Shown here: in pieces, positions 21,060 through 32,297 of the stretch
Numbering within the stretch: position 1 is the first letter of the stretch
Layout of the letters: each line of letters starts with the position of its first letter
Assembly: GCA_022606425.2 (NCBI GenBank)
Contig: JAHDVF020000090.1
Coordinates: 496,001-560,000 of the forward strand
Reading direction: 5' to 3'
From: Lepidostoma basale
Taxonomy: Eukaryota; Arthropoda; Insecta; Trichoptera; Lepidostomatidae
DNA length: 64,000 nt
Position numbers and translations under genes: made by a program
Notes under the pieces: model-generated
Database searches by the model: none
Seen by the model: only the letters and a program-made list of their open reading frames with translations
What the model was told of the DNA's origin: nothing

Positions 21060-21190
21060 TATACACTCTTTGAGAATGTCGCGACAGCTGTTTCATCAGC
21101 TGATGACAATATCGGTTGGCGAAACAGCTATCGCGACATTCTCTAAAAGTATAATATAACATTGTGATATTGGATGGACCGCAAAAAATG
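21060..21190 (+). mobile_element. Family B foldback element (copy B3)
   Basis: The arms GAGAATGTCGCGACAGCTGT and its complement ending CGCGACATTCTC flank a compact centre. The plus strand has an intact CTGATGA (21100-21106), CGGTTGGC and GAAAC (21121-21125). The stem II 5' side is shortened and the cleavage region reads AGCTATC rather than AGCTGTC. Most of one inverted core has been deleted, leaving two arms that close on each other. Confidence 0.65.
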
Positions 21191-21227
21191 ACGGTTTTTC
21201 AATAAATTTTATTTATCAAAATTTAAC

Positions 21228-21290
21228 CTTGAATGACTTGTTTCCACCTATCCACCGTTTGAAATGACTTGTTTCCACCTATCTGTCATA
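21228..21290. repeat. Short direct duplication
   Basis: TGAATGACTTGTTTCCACCT and GAAATGACTTGTTTCCACCT lie about 32 bases apart. Confidence 0.7.
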
Positions 21291-21309
21291 TTTTTAATCT
21301 TTATCCTGT

Positions 21310-21580
21310 AATTAAAAAAAAATCAAAATACTCCGATATTCCAATTTCACTACTTTGTATCTAGCGTATTTTTTACCAACTAAAAAATGTTGCATCGACC
21401 AAAACAAGTAGCAATCGAATGGAACAATGCCCGGTGAATATGGTGGGTATCTTATCGTTATCCATCCCAGGTCCTTAATATTTGTATGGTATTTTTTGGA
21501 GTATGTGGCCGTGCATTATTCTTCTGCAAAAACACTTGTCTGCGATTAGCTAGGGCAGGTCTCTTTTTTATTATTTATAG
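21310..21580 (-). pseudogene. Mariner transposase relic, C-terminal part (minus strand)
   Basis: The minus strand reads RPALANRRQVFLQKNNARPH, the region around the second catalytic Asp of a mariner transposase. The Asp has become Asn here (KNNARPH where DNARPH is usual). Decayed frames continue through GEYGG-like and CYLFWSMQHFLVGKKYA segments. Several stops are present. It is a different lineage from the plus-strand relic that follows. Confidence 0.7.
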
Positions 21581-21584
21581 GTCC

Positions 21585-22175
21585 AAGTAGTCCAGTTGAT
21601 CACGATAAACGAAAAAATTATCTGCACCGTATTTTCGTCACTAGTGATGAAAAATGGATCCATTATGATAATCCAAAAAGGATAAAATCGCGGGGACCAC
21701 CTGGCCATGCTTCAACATTTACAGCTAAGCCAAATACTCGTATTCATGGGAAAAAACTCTTGTTGTGTATTCGGTGTGATCAGCTTAGCGTCGTGTATTA
21801 TGAGTTGCTCAAACCAAACGATACCATTACTGGGGTTCTCTGTCGAACACAATTGATGATATTTAGTAGAACACTCAAGGAAAAGCGCGCCCACTACTAC
21901 AATGTGGCACAGCGGGTCAAAACCTATTTGGAAACACTCAATTGAAAAGTTTTACCCCACCCGCCGTAATCACCAGACATTGCTCCTTCTGACTTCCACT
22001 TGTTTCGATTGAGGATGCATGGCCTATCTGAGCAGCACTTCATATTATATAAAAATACCAAAAATTGGGTCGATTCGTGGATAACCTCTCAAGATAAACC
22101 ATCTTTCCGATAAGGTATCCGTATGTTTCCAGAAAGATGGGGGAAATTAGTGGCAAGCAGTGGATAATACTTCTA
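21585..22175 (+). pseudogene. Mariner transposase relic (plus strand)
   Basis: Ordered mariner blocks are visible: IVTSDEKWIHYDN (21635-21675) with the first catalytic Asp; GPPGHASTFTAKP; AQRVKTYLETLN (21910-21945); SPDIAPSDFHLFR (21973-22010) with the third catalytic Asp; EQHF; and RMFPERWGKLVASSG (22110-22165). The QDN block with the second Asp is degraded (HYYN VAQ). Frameshifts separate the blocks, so no enzyme is made. Terminal inverted repeats were not located. A minus-strand mariner relic abuts it at 21310-21580, so one probably inserted beside or into the other. Confidence 0.85.
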
Positions 22176-24685
22176 AAATACCAGAATGTTTAATTTTTTC
22201 ACAATAAATGCCCAATTTTTGATAATAAATGAAAATAAAATGGCGGAAGATTATTTGTATAACTTAGAAAACATCCCCTTACGTAGCACAAATATTTTTG
22301 TAGCATTTGTTACTGTCTCTTTTTTCGAAAATGGTACAGCTTAATATTTCGAATAAATTCTTCATTCAGTAAAAAGCTAAGCATTGAAAATATGGTTGTT
22401 AATATTTTTATTCAAAAACATCGCAATACGCTTTAGGTATATGTAATCAACGATACAACCCAAAACACGCTGTTAAAGATCGGCTGGCGAAGCACAAGCG
22501 ACCAATGAAGGGCGAGAACAAAAAAAAAAAAAATTCCGTACCCCTAATATTATAAGTAAATTTACCAGTTAAAACTTAGCATCTATTTTATTTTAAAGAT
22601 TTATCAAAATGAGTAGCTCTGTGTTAGATTCAAAAACAAATTTAAAGTTGATGAATTTGTTGATGAAAAAATCAATAAGAGGAAAGCAGGGAGTCTACGC
22701 AAAACAGAAAAAAATCGGCGACGGCGACGGGTCTACAGAACAAAAAAACTTGGGAGCCTCTGATTTAGGAATATTCCGAGCTGCCGATAGTCCCGGTTGA
22801 GTTACAATACTAGTAATTCCGGTATGGACTTTTCTCTAAAGATACTGCTAACAGGTAACGGAGATGATAAATATCTAATTATTCCTAGTGATAATTCTTC
22901 GCGACTTGATTAAATAAGCATTATACGAGCACCTCTTTTTAAAGCGATAAAATACACATTCAATTATTCTACTTTATTTCGATGTGAATATTAATTACCT
23001 TTTGCCTTGTGGCACTTCTTTCGAATGGCCTATTAAATAATAAAATCCAATTTTTAAAGACTATCGAAGCTGCTAGACTGGAAACATGCACTAATCGAAG
23101 GAAAATGGTGATATGCCACCAAAATGGATGATACTCGCAATAAACTCATAGGATAAGTAATACCTTATTACACCATTGTGGGATGGGCTGAAATAACCGA
23201 CCATACAAGTCCCACGTTAACATGATCCGATTTTATTAAATAATTGATTTCCTGGTTCCATCTCGTCAAATCTATTATATTATCACAGCATTCAACTTAT
23301 ATACTTAGTCATTTTTAATATCGATCTTCTACAATCCATCCAGATTTATTTTGATCCATCGATGATTCGGTTCATTAAAAAATTGGTTATCTTTTAAAAT
23401 TGCCTAACAACTTATATTCATAATTCTATCGGATAATATTTTATTTCAATAAGTTAATCTGAACTCGTCTGAGCGCGCTTGAGATGAACGTATTTCTCGA
23501 ATGTCGTTACTTCACTGCACAAATCTAATTTTAAGAACACGTTAGGTATGAATAGCTCTTGAAAATTTATTACAAATCTCATAATTGCGTAGATTTTCAC
23601 AGTTAATATCAATATCCTTTTTTGGGATAAAAAAAATTCTAACACATCTTTAAAAGAAAAAACGATATAAAGTTTAAGAGGAAACAATAATCATTACTAC
23701 AATAGCTGTAATTTTTGGCTAACCAATTGCATATTGGATTTGATGTTTTTATAAGCAATTAAAATTTGCTTTGTTCCATGTCATGGAAATGAAATTGGAA
23801 TCAGTGTTTGAAATTTCTATGATTTAGCCGAAAAGCCCTAATAGTGAGCGCCGCATGTTACACAATTACCGTAGTATTGTGCACCTCACAGCACCTGTGG
23901 ACGCGAGAAGTAGGCATTACTTATGCTCCTTGATATGAAAATGGCGAGTACATTACATAACCTACACATGTGTAGGGGGTAGCTACAGTTCAATTTAAGA
24001 TATTTTTCTAACATAAAAACCAAAATAAACGCAATGCAACGCAGTACATATCAGTAGGTGTCTCCTTGTGTTAATACACAACTTAAAAAATTAACTATTT
24101 ATTTGTGTTAACCAGTTATAATATATGATATTCACGTCGCGTTGCACTCAATGTCATTCAAGATTCATTTGAAAGATTTTCAATTAAACCTTTATTCAAG
24201 CTATTCAAGCTATATATAAACGTTGCCTTTCCTTGTAATTAAAATATGAGCAGCAGGAAAAAAGGTAATCGACTGCCGTGAATAAGGAGCTCGCCTTGTG
24301 GGTCGCCTCTTGGCTGTGTGCAGCGCCAGCGGGTCAGCCACTAAATTAAATCGAAAAGTTGTACGAGAGTGGTAGGGAATAAAAGGATGTGAAAAATCTG
24401 GAACTAATGTCAGACTGAAGATTTATTTCTACTGATTCGGGATTTACATTTGAAAATCTCTATAATTATTATACAATTTTTCCGTTGGCGATCATTTTCT
24501 TTTTCGCGAATTAATATTTTGAATTCGCGTAGTTTGATTGAATTGTGCGGTTTATTCATATCATACGGAATTACATCACAGGTGGTAATAAATCTTGCCA
24601 CTGTTATTTTTATACATTTATATGTACAATATATCTGTTAAAACTTTACACTTAATCAAGTTTTTACATTTATATAATATACCAA
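22176..24685. other. Unassigned AT-rich DNA, 2.5 kb
   Basis: No gene is recognised. A 63-codon plus-strand frame at 22609-22800 (MSSSVLDSKTNLKLMN start) is lysine-rich and could be a peptide or exon, but nothing supports it. A minor GC-richer spot lies at 24280-24340. Confidence 0.45.
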
Positions 24686-24689
24686 TCCA

Positions 24690-24975
24690 GTAATGGACAT
24701 ATGTACGTGAATTATGTTTTTTGGGATCTTAGGTGTATCCCTGTATCTTGTTGTCTTCCTCGACCGACGTTTCAGAGATCATTGCAGTCTTCATCTCCAT
24801 CATTAGGGCTATTGATTATTTACTATTATTGGTTATTATTAGTTATTAACAACTCTAAATATGGAGACTCCAACGACCTTCAAAACATTGATCGAAGAAG
24901 TTACACGGATGTACCCAAGATCCCAAAAAACATATGTACGTACTTAGAGTGGAAATGTACGTACTTAGAGAGACA
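24690..24975. mobile_element. Family F foldback element with hammerhead-like core
   Basis: The left TGTTTTTTGGGATCTTAGGT and right CCCAAGATCCCAAAAAACAT arms are inverted around 200 bases of interior. On the minus strand the left arm has CTAATGA (complement of 24800-24806), a GGAGAT/ATCTCT stem II with a 13-base loop, GAAAC (complement of 24769-24773), GTC and then GGTCGAGG. Only G5 of the catalytic core is changed. The right end has a small duplication of ATGTACGTACTTAGAG. Confidence 0.6.
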
Positions 24976-25904
24976 TATTAGTTCTAAAATTGTGTTTTAC
25001 ATACGTCAACGTGGGCACAATGGATTTTTCGCAAACTTATTGAGTAGTACGCGGAAAATTTTCAGATACACTTCTTTATTGTTAAAATAAAATAAAAAAC
25101 ACGAGGATTCATAAGATTCAGGAAGTTATTTTTTGCCTTTATTGGTTTCAATTACAATATTTGATCCTTGCAGTTGTTTATCGTAAGAAAATTATTAATA
25201 AGATTCGGCAAGTACTTGAGATTCAACAGCGACGTGTGTTATGAAATAGCGCCTCGGTGTAAGGTGTGTAAAAGAATAAAATGATGAAATGTGTGCAATA
25301 CGTGAAATACTGGATACCACACGGATATGACTGTATTGATTGTCGACGTACCTACTGGTGTATGATTGTTTACATGGAATGTGTCCATATTAAGTGTCAT
25401 TTCGTGGTTGATAATGTAATATTAGCCGATGAACTGAAAATAATTGGCAATGAAATGGTTCTAATAAATTAATTTTCTTGCGGGTTAAGTGGAATGTCGG
25501 TAGCTGCCTCCTCGCCCCCGCCCCTTGCCGCTAAAGTTTGGCAAAGGACCGGATAGTTAGGGGAGGGCCGCCAGCCAAATGCCGGGGGAACAATCGCAGC
25601 AGGGCAACTTTTTGGACGTCAGACTATTCCGTTTTTCTTTTATCGAATTTCTGAAAGAATCAAATAAATTTAAACCAGATATATGGATTTATAACAACTA
25701 CCATAAATATAAATCATCGAAAAGACAAATTATTAAGTAATATTTACATTAAATTTAAACAATAGATAAAATTAAATAATATGTGAGCTTTGTGTATATA
25801 TTATTTTGTATTTGGCAATGCGCTATATATTTATCAAGCAACTATTGCTCGCATTAAAAAACTGAACATATATTGTTCAATTTAATGACGTATTCATTAT
25901 TCCA
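24976..25904. other. Unassigned DNA; GC-rich patch 25500-25610
   Basis: A GC-rich patch with CGCCCCCGCCCC and GCCGGGGGAAC lies in an AT-rich setting. No coding or repeat assignment. Confidence 0.5.
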
Positions 25905-26295
25905 TATGTATGGAACGAAGGATGGAATTGGCAAAATAAGGGTGAAAGTAGAAGCGTAGAGAAATGAGATTTCTTGGACGAATGTGTAAAAATCTGTGTA
26001 TGATAGTGTCGAATGAAAATGTAAGAAGTGAACGCGGTGTGTTATGAACAAAATAATGAAAGGATGAATGAAGAAAGACGCAAGGAAGAGGAATCTCGAA
26101 GAAAACGTGGCACGATCAAATAAATCAAACCTCGAGTGTCAGCCACGTGAGATATCGGAGAAATCGACATGCGTGCATGACACGGTGTATGCATGTTGAG
26201 GAAGCGATAGAAGTATGTCAGGAAAGAAAAGTGTGGCAGTCCATTCTATCTGCCTTTCCCTTTAGAGAGACGGCGTGATGGTTAGTTAGTAAGTT
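25905..26295 (+). mobile_element. GTTA-tailed non-LTR element, 3' part
   Basis: Starts with GGAATTGGCAAAATAAGGGT and AAGTAGAAGCGTAGAGAAAT, then decayed codons of the polymerase C-terminus, CGAAGAAAACGTGGCACGAT, the 3' UTR and GATGGTTAGTTAGTAAG. It is one of the longer copies. Confidence 0.8.
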
Positions 26296-26529
26296 TTTTT
26301 ATTCTTCCTCATTATATTTAGTCTGTCGGTTATATCAAATAGACACGTTAAAAAAGCTTGTTGCCCGTAATAAGCCCGTAGTGGCAGGTGTTGAATTTTC
26401 CGCGAGTATTCTGTATTTCTGATTTCGAGAAATTGGAACATAAAAGTACATGCCATGCCGTTTACTAGATTTTTTTTTAATAAACTTTTGGTTTCCCACT
26501 GAAAATTACGTAGGGGTGAAATCAACAAA
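26296..26529. other. Unassigned spacer
   Basis: An AT-rich spacer lying between oppositely oriented GTTA-family tails. An 80-codon minus-strand frame here looks fortuitous. Confidence 0.5.
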
Positions 26530-26615
26530 AAAAGCCATCACGCCGTTTCCTCGGAGGGGTAGGCAGAGAGAATGGACCACCGCACCACTCGTTCCGGACA
26601 CACCTCTCTGAAATT
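26530..26615 (-). mobile_element. GTTA-tailed non-LTR element, 3' end fragment (inverted)
   Basis: CATCACGCCGTTTCCTCGGA, GGGTAGGCAGAGAGAATGGA and CCGGACACACCTCTC are reverse complements of the conserved 3' UTR blocks. Confidence 0.7.
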
Positions 26616-27385
26616 AGATTGTTAATTGGGTTAGCAAATCTTTTAATTCGGGCTAATATAATATAATTATTTGAATCATTAATATTCTATGAATCACCGA
26701 CATGATCCATCGAATGTCTCTCCTTCTTTTGACAACATAAAGGATGTGATGGTTATGCAAACTGGCCAGAAAAAATTCAGCGTAATCAGACCCATCAGTT
26801 CACAGCAGAGGTCTGTGCTTTTAAAAACTTTCCCCATTCATTTGTTTTTAATATTAATATTTTTTAGTTTAAATGATCACACTGTCGTTGAATATGATTG
26901 TACATCTGCTTTATAAATACGGCTCAGTATTCAACTCCAAACTCCACTGCGGCGGGCATCCGAAATAGAAATACTAGACGAATGGAAGAAAACTTATGAT
27001 TGCTTCAATTCAGAGTCATTCGGGGACAACTTGATAATATGAGGGATTCTTCGGGGCGAATGGACGCACTGTATATGTGATTCGGAACAATCCAAGATGC
27101 ACATAATGTTGTTGTGCCCAAACTGCCCAATTTCCTGCACCGCAGAGGACCTAGCTTGAGGATTCAGAATCCTACAGAAATCCTCCGAGAACAAGCGATC
27201 CTCTACCACACTACATAAAGAAAAAACTCATTTTTTAATACCGAAATTTGGGTTACTGATTTTAATTAACTTTTTGATTCAATGTCACGTTTTAATGATG
27301 GCTCATGAAAATTTCATCTTTTATAATTCTGGTTAATAAGATTACTTGAAAACTTGGTGACATCCGCAGCTTACAGTTGATAAAA
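26616..27385. other. Unassigned DNA; possible decayed retrotransposon tail
   Basis: 26990-27230 is GC-richer and its plus strand reads FRVIRGQLDN and NFLHRRGPSLRIQ, which vaguely resembles the Cys/His tail of R1-like elements. I cannot confirm it. Confidence 0.3.
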
Positions 27386-27515
27386 TTTGTACACTGAAGA
27401 AGGAAGAGTATCATTTGAAACGTGTTTGTGAAGAGAATGTTCCGAAAATGCAATATTTTCACATGTTATTCAATTGGAAATTCATAACATAAAGCGATGG
27501 TAAATATAGAAAGAA
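27386..27515 (+). mobile_element. Family D hammerhead-like element (copy D3, solo)
   Basis: CTGAAGA (27394-27400), AGGAAGAG, GAAAC (27417-27421), GTGTTTGTG, and then the distal piece AAAGCGATGGTAAATATAGA. CTGAAGA and GAAAC are both intact, but the loop region between them is shortened. No inverted arm is seen. Confidence 0.5.
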
Positions 27516-28235
27516 AAATCAGAATATGTTTGAGTACATGTAATGCGCACAAACTTTACCTTTTACCACATTTTTATTATTATTTCTAAGAATCTTGTGA
27601 AAACGCAATACTCACTTCATCATCGCGATGAATGATGATGCAAGTCAAATACAAGCATTTCCACTTGTGTAATGAATCTCTATGAATTCAACTGGTGTTT
27701 CATAGAATATGTGGCTTTGATAAGTAACTTTCATCGTTCGGAAGGAACTCCCAGCATTACACTAACGCGCAGTCGTCGTGTATATGGAACTTTGAACTGA
27801 ACGTAGCACCTCAACCGGTAACTATTATAATACTCGTAATGTTATCATACAGAGCGGCTGGCCCGGGGAGGGTGAACTACATATATATGTCAATAGCAAA
27901 ACAAAATGTACGTGCGAACGCAGGCAACCTTACAACTTAACAATACTAAACTAAGAAGTGGTCCAGATCTCGTTGGGATTGATCTCGTGTATCGGTCGGG
28001 TGTGGTTTGGGTGTTCCAAGTTACGGCGTATTGGTTTCAACTATCCTAGACTAAGACTTAACTCGCGTAACTACAACTGACGAAATTCTCAATCTATTCG
28101 GCGGATATGCGAGGATTTCGTACTAGGGGCATTTCATTCTTCCCACATTTTAGGCAACTCCCAAAAACAGATAAGTACAATTCATTTAATAAATATCAAA
28201 CAGATAGTACCTACATGAGGTGTTGCAAACAAAAG
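27516..28235. other. Unassigned DNA
   Basis: No feature is recognised, including the slightly GC-richer part 27730-28080. Confidence 0.5.
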
Positions 28236-28395
28236 AGTTGCCATGATGCTAACATCGGTTGGCGAAATAGCTGTAGGGACACTCAAAAAGTGAATAATAA
28301 AAATTTGGATATCATAACAGTGTTATAATTTTTACCAGTTAATAATGTTGAAGTATCATAGTGTTTCGACCAAAACAATAGACTATTTAAACGGA
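28236..28395 (+). mobile_element. Family B hammerhead-like element (copy B4, solo)
   Basis: CATGATGCTAACATCGGTTG, then GCGAAATAGCTGTAG: the first box has lost two bases and GAAAC became GAAAT, while stem II is nearly intact. The 3' part contains TAACAGTGTTATAA and the family tail AATGTTGAAGTATCATAGTG, shared with 42637 and 43715. Confidence 0.6.
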
Positions 28396-28582
28396 AAGTT
28401 GTCAATATATGGAAAAAGTATTTTATTTTAAAATTTTGGAATGAATGCACTATCCCGAGAATCAAGATGTGATGTTCAATATTTTTTTGTGTTTAAATTT
28501 GGAATAATGTAATTGCACGAATTCATTTTATGAGATTGTCGTGATAATTTATTTATATTATGTCCAAAAATAGCCTCAATTA
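28396..28582. other. Unassigned AT-rich spacer
   Basis: Nothing recognised. Confidence 0.5.
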
Positions 28583-28675
28583 ATAATATGAATCTAATAC
28601 ATTTGATAACGTCATAGGAAGGCAAAATATATTCCATAAAAAATTATAAAATCTATTTGACAACGACTGATTTTC
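28583..28675 (+). mobile_element. Family A half-element (copy A7)
   Basis: TTTGATAACGTCATAGGAAG, GCAAAATATATTCC and ATAAAAAATTATAAAATC correspond to the right arm of family A only. No left arm is visible. Confidence 0.5.
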
Positions 28676-28954
28676 TTATCTACCTCGTAACCGTAGAACT
28701 AAAGCAGACATGTTGACCCATCTCATCCTTTAAGTGGGCACCACTTAAGATCCCATAACACAAAATAATGTTTAGCGTTTTTTTTCCTTTGAGATGTTTC
28801 CCCATTTGAAATTAAAAAAATAATAATTGTTAGTAACGTAAAATAAAACAATAATATTCTCAAAGGCATATATGTATAATCACTTGATTTGATTTTCGCT
28901 TATGCGGAAACCCCAATTATTAATAAAGGTTCCGGATTTTCTTATGAATTAAAA
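28676..28954. other. Unassigned spacer
   Basis: Nothing recognised. Confidence 0.5.
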
Positions 28955-29050
28955 CACAGTTTTTTCCACTTTCGAGTTTATTTTTCGAGATGTCTCGTAG
29001 GTTTTACACCTTCATCATCGGGAGAACGATATAAGCTTCTCGTTTAAATG
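28955..29050 (-). mobile_element. Family C hammerhead-like element (copy C5)
   Basis: The minus strand reads GTTCTC, CCGATGA, an AAGGTGTAAAACCT stem-loop, GAGAC (GAAAC with one change), ATCTCG and AAAAATAAAC. The shared tail ACTTTCG...AAAACTGTGTTTTAATTC is at the outer end. Confidence 0.55.
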
Positions 29051-30235
29051 AAATTTTAACGCTCCAGGGATCATTTTGGTTTACACGCTCGAAAAAAATA
29101 CTATTTTTATTATTTTTTTATGATAATACTATTGTAGATATTGATATAAGGGTTATAAAACTCATCGAATACACTTTTGAAAAACAAAAAACATCTGTAT
29201 TTTTTTATTATATTTGTATTAACATAAACAACCGGCGAACGTTAGTAAGTCACTGGCGGCGCGGCGTTGAAAACTCAATTAATGCTCATCTAAAACAAAA
29301 ATAAAACATTTTTTAGCTTTAGAATATCAGTGGCTCTTACGCAAAATACGGAAATTAATATTTATTTATAAATAACAAAATGGCAGATATTTAAAAAAAT
29401 ATATTTTTTCCACTGATTTTGGTCCAAAATTTTTTTGTAAAAATCAAAACATTGATTTGATTGTAGTTTGCACTGAAGCTATTACTGTGTAGAATATGTG
29501 GTTAAAATTTCATAAAGATCGGTTGAGTGGTTCCGGAGAAATCATCACCGCTGACCGAAAAAATATAGTTTTGAGAAAAACGCGTTTTTTTAACGAAAAA
29601 GTTTTACCTACAAGTTAATCAGCGATTTCTGCACCATACAAAATCTTTCCAGTTCAAAAAACCTAATCTTCTCTGTCCATTTTTTTCGAACGAAACTTCC
29701 CCGTTACCATCTTTGCACTTTAAATATTTCGATATCATTGAGAAAACTAGGAAAAGACCTATAATGACAGCCGTTTGATCAGTGTACACATCGAAAGTTG
29801 TATCTTTTGTTATATTCAATTTATAAACAACGTAAACGCAACTTTTAACACAATACTCTTAGTTATAAATACATCGAAAATTTTAATTAAAAAAAACGAT
29901 TTTATTATAAACCAGAAATTCCCTTAAGCTTATCAAAAATGAAATGTTACGTACTCTATAAAAACAAAAAACAAAAAACCCACAACACATATCTATCGTG
30001 CAGAAGAATGTAACGGACGTGGTTATATATAGTTGCGTGTCATAGTTTTTGGTTCTTACGAGACGTTGTTTGTGTTTGCCAACAAACTTTCAGCTTTCAT
30101 TACACAGCTTTTATAGGACGGGAAATATTTGGAGACAGTTTGCCCATTTCTATTACCATCACGTCGTTTAGTTTTAAAACGAAATAAATGATGGCATCTT
30201 ATTCTGGGGCATTTGACACACATATACACATTGAA
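29051..30235. other. Unassigned DNA, 1.2 kb
   Basis: 29480-29590 contains TTTCATAAAGATCGGTTGAG and GGTTCCGGAGAAATCA, a phrase often seen in dispersed insect repeats, which hints at an unclassified element. No gene. Confidence 0.4.
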
Positions 30236-30655
30236 CTAGCAAAAGAAAGATAAAAGTAGAATAGAATAATTGTAGTATAAATGAGATCTCTTAGACGAAT
30301 GTGTACTAAATAAGTATATGATAGTGTCAAATGTAAATATAATAAGTGAATGCAGTGCGAATGAAAGGGCTCTAAACAAAATTATGAAAGGGTCATTAAG
30401 ATGGTTTGAACACATGAAAATAACGAATGGAGAAAGAATGGTGAAGAAAGTATATGTTAACGATGTGAACGAGGCTAGAAATAGAGGAAGGCGGAGGAAA
30501 ACGTAGCACAATCAAATCAATTTAATTTTACATGTCACGTGAATAATAGAAGATTTCTGAAATATGAATGTAAAGGAAGCGAAAGAAGTACGTCAGGACA
30601 GAACAATGTGAAGGTCAATTATTTCTGCTTACCCTTCCGTTATTTAGTAAGTTTT
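30236..30655 (+). mobile_element. GTTA-tailed non-LTR element, 3' part
   Basis: A readable frame (30318-30506) gives NERALNKIMKGSLRWFEHMK, then ERMVKKVYVNDVNEARNRGR and RRKT. This is the C-terminal end of the polymerase ORF. CACAATCAAATCAATTTAAT and a decayed 3' UTR follow. The stop at 30505 is a lesion: other copies continue with WHDQI. Confidence 0.8.
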
Positions 30656-31038
30656 ATTTATTTATTTATACACTTGAATATAGTAGACTTCCAATGTAAG
30701 CTAATTCGGGCTGGTTGCTTACATCTCTAGTGACGGTTATAGAAATTAAATATGAAATTTGTCGTCAGCAGAATTCCTTTGATGTAAGCTCAATTTATTT
30801 CGATGTAAAAAACTAGCTCCACCTGCGCCTTCCGCGACACTTAACACCGGGTGGGAGTGGGTGGATATGACGGCCTGCGACTAGCGAAGGGCAGCTTGTA
30901 ATTAAATCTGAGCCATCGATTGGAGGCACCGTAACACCGAGATCGAAGCGTACTGTTCGGGCGACAATTAGACCATTCGCAATTATTGTTTATCGTTTCC
31001 CACTTCGTATTAACTAACTAACCATTAATATCAGATAG
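30656..31038. other. Unique-looking DNA; possible regulatory patch 30815-30990
   Basis: The patch contains GTAATTAAAT, ATCGAT, GCAATTATTGTTTATCG and a G-rich run. These look like homeodomain and forkhead/Sox-type sites. No coding frame. Confidence 0.35.
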
Positions 31039-31039
31039 A

Positions 31040-31165
31040 GAACGGTATAAACTCAACTCAGATTATATCGTTCTCGCGATGGTGAAGGTGTAAGCCTTTG
31101 AAACATGTCGAGAAAAATAGAACTCAAAAGTGGAAAAAACAGAATTTTAATTCATAAAAAATCGT
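31040..31165 (+). mobile_element. Family C hammerhead-like element (copy C6)
   Basis: ATCGTTCTCG, GCGATGG, an AAGGTGTAAGCCTT stem, GAAAC (31100-31104), ATGTC and GAGAAAAATAGAAC. The GAAAC, stem III and cleavage triplet are intact. The first box is damaged. Confidence 0.6.
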
Positions 31166-31335
31166 AACTAACTATAACATAATAATTCTATTGGCATTTC
31201 CTCAATATCTTTTTGATCTGTTTATATTGTAGTATTGAATTACAAAAAAAAACGGTATTTATTTTATCATTTGTGTCAGGAATCCGTAAGCAGAAATCAC
31301 TCAAAAATTATATTACCAAAAACAACAACAAACCA
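31166..31335. other. Unassigned spacer
   Basis: Nothing recognised. Confidence 0.5.
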
Positions 31336-31690
31336 TTGCCGCGTTTCTTTACGAGGGTAGGCAGAGAGAATGAACCGCCATATTACTCTATTCTGACACA
31401 CTTCTTTAGATTCCTCCACATTCATACAGCGTGTCAGACACCTGGCTGACAATTAAAATTTGATTTATTTGATAATTTTTAAAGTTTTCCCCGGTCTTGA
31501 TTGACTCCGTACTCTATTCAAATCGTTCATGTATACTTTCTTATCCATTCTTTCTTCATCCATGCACCCCATATCTCCAAACCAACGTACTGATCCTTTT
31601 ATAATATTTTCTTTTGCTTTGCATTCCTTCCTGATATCAGTATTTGAAATTCCACCATACCTTGTTTTGCCAACCAACGCAAATTCATAA
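31336..31690 (-). mobile_element. GTTA-tailed non-LTR element, 3' part (inverted)
   Basis: The minus-strand frame 31677-31465 reads NTDIRKECKAKENIIKGSVR, then WFGDMGCMDEERMDKKVYMN and DLNRVRSQSRPGKTLKIIK. This is the polymerase C-terminus seen in all copies. 3' UTR blocks follow on the low-coordinate side (GTGTCAGAATAG, TACCCTCG). The frame is open for 70 codons but is missing everything upstream. Confidence 0.8.
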
Positions 31691-31785
31691 TATTATAAAT
31701 CATTCCGGAAATTTTTAATAAAAATGAGAATATTTTTAATGAAAATAATAAAATAATGTGAGTTATTCTATAATTCGAATACTTA
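31691..31785. other. Unassigned spacer
   Basis: AT-rich spacer. Confidence 0.5.
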
Positions 31786-32190
31786 AAGAATTATTATTCC
31801 ATCCCTAGCATTAGTACCCAGTGAAGTGAAATACAGTATGGACCGGTTCGATTTTTTCCATTTTCTCCGCTCCGCTGAACACAAGCGAGGCGCGGGGCTT
31901 TTCGCTGAAATCGATACCATGCTTGACGGATTACCGGCGTATCGCGGAACGACAGGCCCTACACTACACACGTCTCCCACTCTCTCCACTCTCTCCAGCC
32001 CTGGCAGCTGCTTTGATTGTGCAAATGTCCCAGTGTTTCCATTTTTGTGCGTCTCCTCTGGATTGGAACCATCTACGGTCATTAATACACCGCGAATTAT
32101 GGTTTCCAACTTACTGCTTATCGCACCAACTATGCCCAGAGCGGCAATGTTTCGGGGGTGTGAAACCGATAATAAGTACTTTAACAATAT
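31786..32190. other. Open segment on both strands, unrecognised
   Basis: This GC-richer 400-bp block is open on the plus strand (31826 onward, start MKYSMDRFDFFHF) and on the minus strand (toward 31783, containing LETIIRGVLMTVDGS and LPGLERVERVGDV). Neither translation matches a family I know. Both frames run into the SINE at 32192, so any apparent C- or N-terminal extension there is artefactual. It could be an exon of a host gene, part of an unclassified transposon, or non-coding. I cannot choose a strand. Confidence 0.3.
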
Positions 32191-32285
32191 CGACGACCTT
32201 CGTGGCAGAGTGGAAAGAGGTATGGCTGCCACTACGACGGTTTCGGGTTCGATTTCCAGCGATGGCAGTGTGATTGTCAAAATGT

Positions 32286-32297
32286 CTTTGGTCTGGT
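32286..32297. repeat. Target-site duplication within SINE
   Basis: CTTTGGTCTGGT here and CTTCGGTCTGGT at 32779-32790 (one mismatch) bound the inserted non-LTR fragment. Confidence 0.75.

Noticed and set aside
22609..22800. Small lysine-rich protein gene
   Set aside because: No homology, no splice or promoter evidence; 63 codons can arise by chance in 64 kb.
26990..27240. R1-like retrotransposon tail
   Set aside because: Resemblance is limited to a short basic stretch; zinc-binding Cys/His pattern not convincing.
29480..29590. Named transposon family at the TTTCATAAAGATCGGTTGAG motif
   Set aside because: The phrase is common in insect repeats but I could not find boundaries or a coding part.
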